Shown here one piece after another: positions 1 to 6,581 of a DNA stretch of 7,348 bases. The position numbers and the translations under genes were made by a program. The DNA comes from Thermodesulfobacteriota bacterium (GTDB lineage: Bacteria; Desulfobacterota; S145-22). Within the stretch, counting starts at the first letter, position 1, and every line of letters begins with the position of its first letter. Below the pieces are notes generated by a model. The model had not been told where the DNA came from. It did not search any database and saw only the letters and a program-made list of their open reading frames with translations. Where the stretch lies: assembly GCA_024763435.1 (NCBI GenBank), contig JANTFN010000083.1, positions 1 to 7,348 of the forward strand, given 5' to 3'.

Positions 1-963
1 GATGGGAAAAGACGCGGAGCCATTGCCAGACACCACAGCGCAACACACCTGCTGCACGCGGCCTTGCGTCAGACACTCGGAGAACATGTCAGGCAGGCAG
101 GGTCCCTGGTGACGGAAAAGAGACTCCGATTCGATTTTACCCATTTTCAGGCTGTTCGTCCCGTGGAACTAACCCGGATAGAGGATATCGTGAACGAGAA
201 GATTCGAGAAAATATCCTGGTTGAAAAGGCGGAAAAGGCTTTTGATACCGCGGTAAATGAAGGCGCGCTCGCTTTTTTTGGAGACAAATATGGAGATGTT
301 GTCCGGGTTATCAAGGTACCCGGAACCAGCACCGAGCTCTGCGGGGGAACCCATGTTGACCGTACCGGAGACGTCGGGGCGTTTTTTATCGTCGGGGAAG
401 AAAGTGTGGCGGCCGGAATCCGCAGGATTGAAGCCGTAGCCGGCCAACCGGCTGTGACATACGCGCGGAATCAGCGGGATATCCTGGATGGTATAGCAAA
501 ACGCCTCAAAACACCGGCCAGGGAAGCTGAAAAGAAACTTGCAGCGCTCTTAGACGACATCAAGGGCCTTGAAAAGAAGATTCGCGGTATGGAATCGAAG
601 ATAGCATCCGGCCGGGTTTCGGAACTCATTAACAAGGCAAAAACGATTGGGGACATCTCCCTCGTTGTGTCAGAGGTGCCGGGGGCAGATCCTAAACGCC
701 TCCGAACTATGGCAGACGAGATTCGTCAGAAACTTGACAGGTGCGTGGTGGTCCTTGGAAGCGCTAATGGCGCCAAGGCCTATTTGATCGCCATGGTTTC
801 AAAAGATGCCACCGATCGGGTTGACGCAAGCAACCTGATAAAAGAAATATCACCTGCTATTGGCGGGCAGGGCGGTGGACGGCGCGACATGGCCAGCGCC
901 GGGGGAAAAGATCCGGAAAATTTAGAAAGGGCCCTCTCGCTTGTAGAAGCCCTGATTCAATAA
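1..963 (+). CDS. alaS: Alanyl-tRNA synthetase, C-terminal part (5' end outside window)
   Basis: Alanine--tRNA ligase charges tRNA-Ala in the cytoplasm and hydrolyses mischarged Ser/Gly-tRNA-Ala through its editing domain. The frame is open from base 1, so the start and the aminoacylation core lie upstream; 320 C-terminal residues of a protein usually near 870-880 are present. Numbering from the first codon, the editing domain shows the zinc-binding HxxxH (H12, H16, followed by LLHAAL) and the CxxxH pair C114/H118 in the CGGTH motif. A Lys/Glu-rich, coiled-coil-like segment follows at about 169-200. The C-terminal C-Ala/DHHA1 domain carries the glycine-rich run GGQGGGRRDMA at 288-298. It ends in TAA ten bases before the larE-like gene, consistent with co-transcription. 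The reading frame is intact. The identification is firm because both zinc motifs and the C-Ala glycine motif occur in the family order. Confidence 0.97.
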   Translation, partial: DGKRRGAIARHHSATHLLHAALRQTLGEHVRQAGSLVTEKRLRFDFTHFQAVRPVELTRIEDIVNEKIRENILVEKAEKAFDTAVNEGALAFFGDKYGDVVRVIKVPGTSTELCGGTHVDRTGDVGAFFIVGEESVAAGIRRIEAVAGQPAVTYARNQRDILDGIAKRLKTPAREAEKKLAALLDDIKGLEKKIRGMESKIASGRVSELINKAKTIGDISLVVSEVPGADPKRLRTMADEIRQKLDRCVVVLGSANGAKAYLIAMVSKDATDRVDASNLIKEISPAIGGQGGGRRDMASAGGKDPENLERALSLVEALIQ

Positions 964-973
964 ATTCTGATTT

Positions 974-1753
974 ATGAAACAGAAACTTATTCTCGCCTTT
1001 TCCGGCGGGAAAGACAGCAGATTTCTCTTAGAAGCCATTACCCGTTTCACCGAACGGACTTGTCACGCGGTTTTTTTTCAGACCCCTTTTGTATCGCCAA
1101 AAACGCTCGAATCCGTATATAAATTTCTGGAACAAAGGGAAATAAACTACACCCTCATTCCGGTCGATTTGTTGAAATCCCCATCAATCGTGAAGAATGG
1201 GCGGGACCGGTGTTACCATTGCAAGCGTTTGATGTTTGAGACCCTTTTTCAATATTTTAATTATCCCTCGGAAATTCTGAGGTTTATGGAAGGGACAAAT
1301 TTTTCCGAGGCCATATCGGAAAACCGCCCCGGTCTCAGGGCGGTGGAGGAACTTGGAATCGAGAGCCCTCTGCGACAGGCCGGTCTGACGGAGGACGATA
1401 TCGCGGCTTTATCCAAAACATATCAAATGACCGGCGAGGCGGATGATATCGGATGCCTCGCCACACGTATTCCCTTCGGTGTCCCCATTACGGAAGAAAT
1501 TCTGAAGAAAATTGACGAGAGCGAAGACCCCCTGCGGCGGGAAGGCATGCATCCTGTCCGGGTGAGGTATTTCGGGAAAACAGCCAGGATTGAAGCGGGT
1601 GGTAAAACAGTGGGAAGGCTTTTTAATCATCCCTTCCGGGATCGCTATATTCGTCTTCTAACCGGCTTCGGGTTTTCAAATATTTTTGTGGATCTCAAGG
1701 GATACCAAAAAGGGGCCCTGGAAGAGAACGCCGATGCAAGGGAAAACCTTTAA
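974..1753 (+). CDS. larE: LarE-family ATP-dependent sacrificial sulfur transferase (PP-loop protein)
   Basis: LarE proteins adenylate the carboxylates of a pyridinium dicarboxylate precursor and donate sulfur, in some members from their own cysteine, to build the nickel-pincer cofactor of lactate racemase and relatives. The 259-residue product has an N-terminal PP-loop SGGKDS (10-15), a CYHCK segment with Cys80 and Cys83, EGTN (106-109), RPGLRAVEELG (118-128), SPLRQAGLT (131-139) and CLATRIPFG (161-169). Cys161 aligns by motif with the sacrificial cysteine (Cys176) of the Lactobacillus plantarum enzyme. The C-terminal VRVRYFG...ARIE stretch is also family-typical. The PP-loop has Lys where many LarE have Val, and only nine residues precede it, fewer than usual. 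No clear ribosome binding site precedes the ATG, so reinitiation after alaS is likely. No larA, larB or larC is in the window. The family call is strong; the physiological substrate is not shown. Confidence 0.85.
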   Translation: MKQKLILAFSGGKDSRFLLEAITRFTERTCHAVFFQTPFVSPKTLESVYKFLEQREINYTLIPVDLLKSPSIVKNGRDRCYHCKRLMFETLFQYFNYPSEILRFMEGTNFSEAISENRPGLRAVEELGIESPLRQAGLTEDDIAALSKTYQMTGEADDIGCLATRIPFGVPITEEILKKIDESEDPLRREGMHPVRVRYFGKTARIEAGGKTVGRLFNHPFRDRYIRLLTGFGFSNIFVDLKGYQKGALEENADARENL

Positions 1754-1791
1754 TCCACTCGGGCAGGCAATATACCAAAAGCCCGCTGCGC

Positions 1792-1795
1792 GGAG
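1792..1795 (+). promoter_or_regulatory. Ribosome binding site of trmO
   Basis: GGAG lies eight bases before the trmO ATG, inside the string CGGAGATAAAACA. It supports the ATG at 1804 as the start. The same GGAGATAAAA pattern recurs before lysS. Confidence 0.75.
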
Positions 1796-1803
1796 ATAAA
1801 ACA

Positions 1804-2292
1804 ATGCAGATAACCTTTCAGCCCATTGGCACCATTCACACCCCTTACAGGGAAAAGGCCCCGTATCAGCCGGTTGAATCGGATGAGGGAACGTTTTTTT
1901 TAGAGATGAGCCCCGATTATGAGCCGGGTCTTAAGGACCTGGACACCTTCAAATATATCTATGTCCTCTATTTTATCGACCGTCTCGTTAAAGAAGTCTC
2001 GATGGATGTGGCACCCTTCTGGGCGGGAGAGATTGAAGTCGGCCTCTTTGCAAGCCGCTCCCCCCTGCGGCCGAATCCGATTGGGTTGAGTATTGTGAAG
2101 ATTTTGAAGGTTGAACGGAACATCATCACCACCAGCGGCCTCGATGTCTTTGACGGAACCCCGCTGCTTGATGTTAAACCCTACATCAAAGACCTCGATT
2201 CCAAGGCGGACGCGAATTATGGATGGGTGGACAAAACCGGAGACATGCGCCACCTCGCCCTCCATATCCTGGGCATTCCTCATGAATATTGA
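1804..2292 (+). CDS. trmO: tRNA (N6-threonylcarbamoyladenosine37-N6)-methyltransferase, short form
   Basis: TrmO (TsaA, UPF0066/VirR family) uses S-adenosylmethionine to methylate N6 of t6A37 in threonine tRNAs that read ACY codons, tuning decoding in the cytoplasm. The 162-residue product starts with the family opening PIGTIHTPY (7-15) and shows QP (22-23), a hydrophobic strand LDTFKYIYVLYFID (46-59), the signature SRSPLRPNPIGLS (84-96) and LDVFDGTPLLDVKPYI (113-128), ending in a GWVDKTGD segment. It is shorter than the E. coli protein (about 235 residues) and seems to consist of the beta-barrel SAM-binding domain alone, as in many bacterial and archaeal homologues. The start has a good ribosome binding site 50 bases after larE. 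The stop is followed within ten bases by a methyltransferase gene. The family is certain; the tRNA specificity comes from characterised homologues. Confidence 0.92.
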   Translation: MQITFQPIGTIHTPYREKAPYQPVESDEGTFFLEMSPDYEPGLKDLDTFKYIYVLYFIDRLVKEVSMDVAPFWAGEIEVGLFASRSPLRPNPIGLSIVKILKVERNIITTSGLDVFDGTPLLDVKPYIKDLDSKADANYGWVDKTGDMRHLALHILGIPHEY

Positions 2293-2301
2293 TTGATAAT
2301 C

Positions 2302-2976
2302 ATGCCGAAAACCCGTGAGAAAGCCGCAAGGCCCTTTGACACCCTCTTTGAAGCCTACGACGCCTGGTATGACAGGGAACCGGGGCGCTCTCTTTTTGAG
2401 GTAGAAGCCGACGCCCTTAAAGAAATGATGCCAAATATGTCTGGGCCGGTAATTGAGATTGGCGTCGGGTCGGGGCGATTCGCGCAATTTCTTAAAATTC
2501 CCTATGGGCTGGACCCCGCGGTTCAACCCCTGAAAATCGCGAAAAAGCGGGGAATTCACTGTATGGGCGCAGACGCGGTTTCGATGCCGTTCAGGGATAC
2601 GGGGGTCGGCTGTTGCCTGTTGATGGTCACGCTCTGTTTTGTGACGGAACCCCTGAAGGTCTTAAAAGAGGTTTACAGGGTACTAAAACCGGGCGGGGTT
2701 GTCATTCTCGGGATGGTCCTCCGGGAAAGTCCGTGGGGGGCCGATTACCTGTCAAAGGCGGAAAAAGGGCATCCTTTCTATACCCTCGCGACCTTCCAGT
2801 CTCACAAAAAAGTGCTGGCGCTATTATCGAAAGCGGGGTTTCAAATCCCCGAAGTGGTTTCGACACTCTTCCAGCCCCCTGGAAAATCTGCTTACGGGGC
2901 AGAAAATTTCCGGAAAGGCTATTTTCCAGAGGCGGGATTTACGATCTACCGTGCCGCGAAGCGGGCACAGCACTGA
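2302..2976 (+). CDS. Class I SAM-dependent methyltransferase of unknown substrate
   Basis: This is a 224-residue Rossmann-fold methyltransferase of the Methyltransf_11 (UbiE-like) type. Motif I is VIEIGVGSGRF (50-60), with GLDP (69-72) at the acidic ribose-binding strand, then ADAVSMPF and LKEVYRVLKPGGVVILGM, the usual strand-5 region with its PGG turn. The C-terminal part (SPWGADY, HPFYTLATFQSHKKVLALLSKAGF) is where substrate choice is usually made and carries no motif that names the substrate. The start is uncertain. A TTG at 2293 directly abuts the trmO stop, but ATG at 2302 is preferred; neither has a clear ribosome binding site, so coupling to trmO translation is likely. Tight linkage to trmO and alaS hints at a tRNA or translation-factor target, but metabolite O- or C-methylation is equally possible. 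It is the last gene before a 148-base gap. Confidence 0.85.
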   Translation: MPKTREKAARPFDTLFEAYDAWYDREPGRSLFEVEADALKEMMPNMSGPVIEIGVGSGRFAQFLKIPYGLDPAVQPLKIAKKRGIHCMGADAVSMPFRDTGVGCCLLMVTLCFVTEPLKVLKEVYRVLKPGGVVILGMVLRESPWGADYLSKAEKGHPFYTLATFQSHKKVLALLSKAGFQIPEVVSTLFQPPGKSAYGAENFRKGYFPEAGFTIYRAAKRAQH

Positions 2977-3063
2977 TGGGAACGGCCCTCGATTTACCCC
3001 CCTTTGCACCTGCGGCCCGCGGGATAAAATTACGGCGTTAATTCCGGAAACGGCTTTTCCCAC

Positions 3064-3090
3064 TTGACGAAGGGCGCAAACTCTTCTAAA
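3064..3090 (+). promoter_or_regulatory. Weak sigma70-like promoter candidate upstream of lysS
   Basis: The gap between the methyltransferase gene and lysS (2977-3124) is the largest non-coding stretch in the window. TTGACG (3064-3069) matches five of six bases of a -35 box. TCTAAA (3085-3090), 15 bases further on, matches four of six of a -10 box, and the spacing is short. A small hairpin GGAAA/TTTCC (3046-3060) lies just upstream but has no T-run, so it is not a convincing terminator. Together these suggest a possible new transcription start for lysS-lolC-lolD, without proof. Confidence 0.25.
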
Positions 3091-3106
3091 AGAGACAGGA
3101 CGAAAA

Positions 3107-3112
3107 AAGGAG
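3107..3112 (+). promoter_or_regulatory. Ribosome binding site of lysS
   Basis: AAGGAG precedes the ATG at 3125 by twelve bases, within AAAAAAGGAGATAAAATA. It is the strongest such site in the window apart from that of dapL, and it fixes the lysS start. The spacing is slightly long. Confidence 0.75.
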
Positions 3113-3124
3113 ATAAAATACCCT

Positions 3125-4630
3125 ATGGAAAATTTGAGTGATGTACGCGCGGTCAGGTTAAAAAAACTTGAGGCGCTGAGAGAAGAAGGGATTTCCCCCT
3201 TCCGAAATGATTTCAGGGTTTCCCATCAATTTGGCGAAATCATCAAGACCTATGACGCGTGGGATGAAACAAAGCTGGAATCCCTGGAAGACACCTTTGC
3301 CGTCGCGGGGCGCATGGTTGCCCTGCGAAGTTTTGGCAAGGCCGCCTTTATGAAACTGATGGATATGACCGGGCAGCTTCAGGTTTATGTCCGGAAGGAC
3401 AAGGTGGGCGATGAGGCCTTCGGCCTGTTCAAACGATGTGACGTCGGGGATATCCTCGGGGTTAAGGGAACGCTCTTCCGGACGAGGACCGGTGAACTGA
3501 CGCTCCTTGCCACAGAAGTGGTCCTTTTAACCAAATCGCTCCGGCCTCTCCCTGAAAAATGGCACGGCCTGACCGATGTTGAAACCCGCTACCGTCAGCG
3601 CTATGTAGACCTGATTGTCAATCAGGATGTAAGGGACATCTTCATGAAACGAAGCCGCATGATTCAGATGATCCGGCAGTTTTTCGTGGATAGGGGATTT
3701 GTCGAAGTGGAAACGCCCATGATGCAGCCGATCTATGGCGGCGCCGCGGCACGTCCCTTTGCAACCCATCATAACACCCTGGATATGGGCCTCTTTCTGA
3801 GGATAGCGCCGGAACTTTACCTCAAACGCCTTGTCGTCGGGGGAATGGACCGCGTCTTTGAACTCAACAGAAACTTCCGGAACGAGGGGATTTCCACCCA
3901 GCACAATCCGGAATTTACCATGCTTGAGTTTTATCTTGCCTACGCGCAGTTTGAAGACCTCATGGACCTGACGGAGACACTTGTTGCCGATATCGCGAAG
4001 GCCTTTTACGATACCCTGACCCTCCCCTATGGTGACTTGACGATTGATTACACACCCCCCTGGAAACGGATAACGGTCAGGGAAGCGGTGCTGGCTCACG
4101 CGCCGGGGATAACGGAGGATCTTCTAACCGCACCGGAGAAGATGGCTGCTTATCTCCACGAAAAAACCAGCGCGGAACTCGTGGGGACACCGAGTGCCGG
4201 AAAACTCCTGATGATGATTTTCGAAGAGATGGTCGAGGATAAGCTGATCCAGCCCACCTTTGTCACCCACTATCCTGTTGAGGTTTCCCCGCTCTCCCGG
4301 CGGAATGAGGCGGATCCTTCCGTAACAGACCGGTTTGAACTTTTTATCGCCGGACGGGAAATAGCCAACGGGTTTTCCGAACTCAATGACCCCCTTGACC
4401 AGAAACAGCGGTTTCTGGACCAGTTGAAGGAACGGGAAACAGGGGACGATGAGGCGCATCAGATGGACGAGGATTATGTCCGCGCCCTGGAATACGGCAT
4501 GCCGCCCACGGCGGGAGAAGGGCTCGGAATTGACCGCCTTGCCATGCTTTTGACGGGGGCGCTTTCGATACGTGAGGTGATTCTATTTCCGCTGCTTCGA
4601 CCTTCCGGGGATACGGTTGATGAAATATGA
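3125..4630 (+). CDS. lysS: Lysyl-tRNA synthetase, class II
   Basis: Lysine--tRNA ligase activates lysine with ATP and charges tRNA-Lys in the cytoplasm. The 501-residue length is normal for bacterial class II LysRS. The N-terminal third is the anticodon-binding OB fold (about residues 56-140, with TFAVAGRMVALRSFGKAAF and QVYVRKD). The linker ETRYRQRYVDLIVNQ precedes the catalytic domain. Motif 1 includes FFVDRGFVEVETPMM. Motif 2 is NRNFRNEGIST...NPEFTMLEFY, with the ATP-binding Arg252 and Glu254 in FRNEG. Motif 3 is GEGLGIDRLAMLLTG starting at residue 464, with Arg471 as the class II arginine. The near-terminal REVILFPLLRPSG is also typical. The start has a strong ribosome binding site. The 3' end overlaps the permease gene by 11 bases in another frame, so the two are probably translated in a coupled way. 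Confidence 0.97.
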   Translation: MENLSDVRAVRLKKLEALREEGISPFRNDFRVSHQFGEIIKTYDAWDETKLESLEDTFAVAGRMVALRSFGKAAFMKLMDMTGQLQVYVRKDKVGDEAFGLFKRCDVGDILGVKGTLFRTRTGELTLLATEVVLLTKSLRPLPEKWHGLTDVETRYRQRYVDLIVNQDVRDIFMKRSRMIQMIRQFFVDRGFVEVETPMMQPIYGGAAARPFATHHNTLDMGLFLRIAPELYLKRLVVGGMDRVFELNRNFRNEGISTQHNPEFTMLEFYLAYAQFEDLMDLTETLVADIAKAFYDTLTLPYGDLTIDYTPPWKRITVREAVLAHAPGITEDLLTAPEKMAAYLHEKTSAELVGTPSAGKLLMMIFEEMVEDKLIQPTFVTHYPVEVSPLSRRNEADPSVTDRFELFIAGREIANGFSELNDPLDQKQRFLDQLKERETGDDEAHQMDEDYVRALEYGMPPTAGEGLGIDRLAMLLTGALSIREVILFPLLRPSGDTVDEI

Positions 4631-5843
4631 AACCTTCATTTCGCTGCGGTATTTAAGATCCAAGCGGCGAGAGTCCTTCATTTCCGTCATCACGCTGATT
4701 TCCGTCGCGGGCGTCACCCTCGGCGTGATGGCCCTGATCATCGTCCTTTCGGTCATGCGGGGGTTTGAAAACGACCTGAAAGGGAAGATCCTCGGGATGA
4801 ACGCCCACATGATTGTCATGCGCAGTGGTGGCATTATCCGGCAGCCGGAAAAGGTGATGGCGGAGATCAAAAAGGTTCCCGGCGTTCGGGGGGCGAGCCC
4901 GTTTATCTATTCCCAGGCGATGCTGTCCTCCCCGTTCGCGGCAACGGGAATTGTCCTCAGGGGGATAGACACCCGGACCATAGGGGACGTGACCATGCTC
5001 CCGAAGATCCTTAAAAAGGGAAGTTTTTCCGGGCTTAAGGGTGGTGATTTGCCGGGGATTCTTGTGGGAACAGAACTGGCGCGCACCCTCGGGGTAAGGG
5101 TTCACAGCATCGTCCGGGTCATATCGCCACAGGGCGTGACTGTGACGCCCGCGGGGAATCTCCCCCGGTTCCGGAGGTTTCGAGTTGCGGGTATCTTTGA
5201 ATCCGGGATGTATGATTATGATTCAAGTTTTGCCTATATCTCTCTTAAAATCGCGCGGCAATTTTTCCGGCTCGGGAAGGGCGTGACAGGGGTTGAGGTA
5301 AAAGTAAAGGATATCTATGCCGTTGGAAAAATTGGGAAGGCCATTCGGAAGCGTTTGAAGTTTCCCTATTTCACAAGAGACTGGATGACCATGAACCGCA
5401 ACCTCTTCTCCGCGCTGAAACTTGAGCGGATTACAATGTTTATTATCCTGACTCTGATTGTCTGGGTCGCGGCGTTTAACATCGTCAGCTCCCTGATTAT
5501 GGTTGTCATGGAAAAAAACAAGGATATCGCCATCCTCAAATCAATGGGGGCAACCAACCGCTCCGTGATGAGAATTTTCATGCAGGAGGGGCTGATTGTC
5601 GGTATTTTCGGGACCTTTCTCGGATCATTTTTCGCGTTTATCGCCTGCAGCCTCCTGAAGAAATACCAGTTTATCAAACTCCCCACCGATGTTTACTATA
5701 TTGCTACCCTTCCGGTTCAGATGTCCTGGTTCGATTTTGTTGCCATTTCCCTTTCCGCCATAGGTATCTGTTTTCTCGCGACCTTGTATCCCGCGCGTCA
5801 GGCGGCAAACCTCCCGCCCGTGGAGGGTCTCCGTAATGAATGA
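4620..5843 (+). CDS. lolC: LolC/LolE-family lipoprotein-releasing ABC transporter permease
   Basis: This inner-membrane permease, with LolD, extracts outer-membrane lipoproteins from the inner membrane and passes them to the carrier LolA. The 407 residues match the family length. The order is a short cytoplasmic start (KYETFISLRYLRSKRRESF), TM1 at about 19-45, a periplasmic MacB-PCD-like domain to about 265, and the FtsX-type membrane domain with TM2 at about 271-296, TM3 at about 324-347 and TM4 at about 372-393. The segment NKDIAILKSMGATNRSVMRIF between TM2 and TM3 is the classic coupling-helix region contacting the ATPase. The end LYPARQAANLPPVEGLR is family-typical. A TTG at 4617 immediately precedes the chosen ATG, with a weak GGGG at 4607-4610. 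Only one permease gene lies next to lolD, so it may act as a homodimer or pair with a partner elsewhere; hence LolC versus LolE cannot be settled. Confidence 0.92.
   Translation: MKYETFISLRYLRSKRRESFISVITLISVAGVTLGVMALIIVLSVMRGFENDLKGKILGMNAHMIVMRSGGIIRQPEKVMAEIKKVPGVRGASPFIYSQAMLSSPFAATGIVLRGIDTRTIGDVTMLPKILKKGSFSGLKGGDLPGILVGTELARTLGVRVHSIVRVISPQGVTVTPAGNLPRFRRFRVAGIFESGMYDYDSSFAYISLKIARQFFRLGKGVTGVEVKVKDIYAVGKIGKAIRKRLKFPYFTRDWMTMNRNLFSALKLERITMFIILTLIVWVAAFNIVSSLIMVVMEKNKDIAILKSMGATNRSVMRIFMQEGLIVGIFGTFLGSFFAFIACSLLKKYQFIKLPTDVYYIATLPVQMSWFDFVAISLSAIGICFLATLYPARQAANLPPVEGLRNE
5822..5827 (+). promoter_or_regulatory. Ribosome binding site of lolD, inside lolC
   Basis: GGAGGG lies eight bases before the lolD ATG, within the last codons of the permease gene. 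It supports the ATG at 5836 and an 8-base overlap (ATGAATGA), which would let terminating ribosomes restart on lolD. Confidence 0.7.
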
Positions 5844-6540
5844 CATCTTTCTTGTCGTGGAAAATATCGCGAAGACCTACCTCGCGGCCGAGCGGCGGAT
5901 AGAGGTGCTGAAGGATGTAAACCTGACGCTCCCGAAGGGAAATTCTGTCGGCATTCTTGGCGTCTCCGGAACGGGAAAAAGCACCCTGCTTCATATCCTC
6001 GGGACGCTGGAAAATCCCTCGGGAGGCCAAATCCATTTTGAAGGAACAGACATTTTTTCGTTGTCGTCTGATAAAAAAGCGGCCTTCAGAAATCGAACCA
6101 TCGGATTTGTTTTCCAGTTTCATTATCTCCTGCCGGAGTTTTCCGCCCTTGAGAATGTTATGATGCCCGCCCTGATTGCACGGGAAAATAAGGAAAAGGC
6201 GCGTAACCGCGCGAAGGAACTCCTTGAACGGGTTGAGGTCGGACATCGGCTGGAACACAAACCCGGTGAACTCTCCGGCGGGGAGCAGCAGCGTGTTTCC
6301 ATCGCGAGGGCCCTCATGATGGCTCCTGACTTATTGCTTGCCGATGAACCAACGGGGAATCTTGATCCCAAAACCGCTAGCAAGATTCATGACCTCATCC
6401 TCTCTCTCAATGAAACGGAGGGCCTGACCATGATTATTGTAACCCACAACCCCGACCTCGCAAGCCGGATGGACAGAACCTATACCTTGATAGATGGAAA
6501 ACTGAAGGCTAAAGGCGATGGGGAAGGTTTTAAGTTTTAA
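5836..6540 (+). CDS. lolD: Lipoprotein-releasing ABC transporter ATP-binding protein
   Basis: LolD is the cytoplasmic ATPase that powers lipoprotein release by the adjoining permease. The 234-residue product is a complete nucleotide-binding domain: Walker A GVSGTGKST (42-50), Q-loop Gln94 in FVFQFHYLLPEF, ABC signature LSGGEQQRVSIARAL (146-160), Walker B LLLADEPTGNLD (166-177) with catalytic Glu171, and H-loop His204 in VTHNPDLA. The pattern QFHYLLPEFSALENVMMP after the Q-loop and the LSGGEQQRV signature are characteristic of the LolD/MacB/FtsE group. The neighbouring LolC/E-type permease, rather than a MacB or FtsX one, makes LolD the best call. It overlaps the permease gene by 8 bases. A tandem TTTTAAG repeat at the 3' end creates the stop codon, and without one copy the protein would end a residue later. 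Confidence 0.94.
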   Translation: MNDIFLVVENIAKTYLAAERRIEVLKDVNLTLPKGNSVGILGVSGTGKSTLLHILGTLENPSGGQIHFEGTDIFSLSSDKKAAFRNRTIGFVFQFHYLLPEFSALENVMMPALIARENKEKARNRAKELLERVEVGHRLEHKPGELSGGEQQRVSIARALMMAPDLLLADEPTGNLDPKTASKIHDLILSLNETEGLTMIIVTHNPDLASRMDRTYTLIDGKLKAKGDGEGFKF

Positions 6541-6541
6541 G
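6528..6541 (+). repeat. Tandem 7-base direct repeat (TTTTAAG x2) at the lolD stop codon
   Basis: TTTTAAG occurs twice back to back at 6528-6534 and 6535-6541. The TAA stop of lolD lies in the second copy. With a single copy the frame would read GFKLIK and stop at the TAG now at 6551-6553, so the duplication changes only the last residues. Replication slippage is the simple explanation. Confidence 0.6.
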
Positions 6542-6568
6542 TTGATTAAGTAGCTTTGATTTTATTGA

Positions 6569-6574
6569 AAGGAG
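6569..6574 (+). promoter_or_regulatory. Ribosome binding site of dapL
   Basis: AAGGAG lies seven bases before the ATG at 6582, an ideal spacing, and fixes the dapL start. No convincing promoter or terminator is visible in the 41-base gap between lolD and dapL, so readthrough from lolD is likely. Confidence 0.8.
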
Positions 6575-6581
6575 ACATAAA

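Noticed and set aside
1760..1785. CGGGC/GCCCG inverted repeat in the 50-base gap between larE and trmO, considered as a terminator
   Set aside because: Only five base pairs around a 16-base loop, with no T-run after it.
1900..2559. Long minus-strand open frame (219 codons) across trmO and the methyltransferase start
   Set aside because: It lies antisense to two well-identified genes, its translation shows no recognisable motif, and the frame is explained by codon bias on the coding strand.
3016..3023. 8-base palindrome CCCGCGGG in the gap before lysS
   Set aside because: Single short GC-rich palindrome with no partner or repeat elsewhere in the gap; expected by chance at this base composition.
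2613..3067. Two plus-strand frames running from the methyltransferase gene into the gap before lysS
   Set aside because: They overlap the conserved methyltransferase in other frames, show no motif, and have no start signal; the part in the gap is too short to support a gene.
3527..4099. Minus-strand open frame (190 codons) inside lysS
   Set aside because: Fully antisense to the conserved catalytic domain of lysS, with no motif of its own.
5704..6258. Minus-strand open frame (184 codons) over the lolC-lolD junction
   Set aside because: Antisense to conserved ABC motifs of LolD; no family resemblance seen.
6542..6568. TTGATT plus TATTGA considered as a promoter for dapL
   Set aside because: The second box would overlap the ribosome binding site and matches poorly, so transcription through from lolD is the simpler view.
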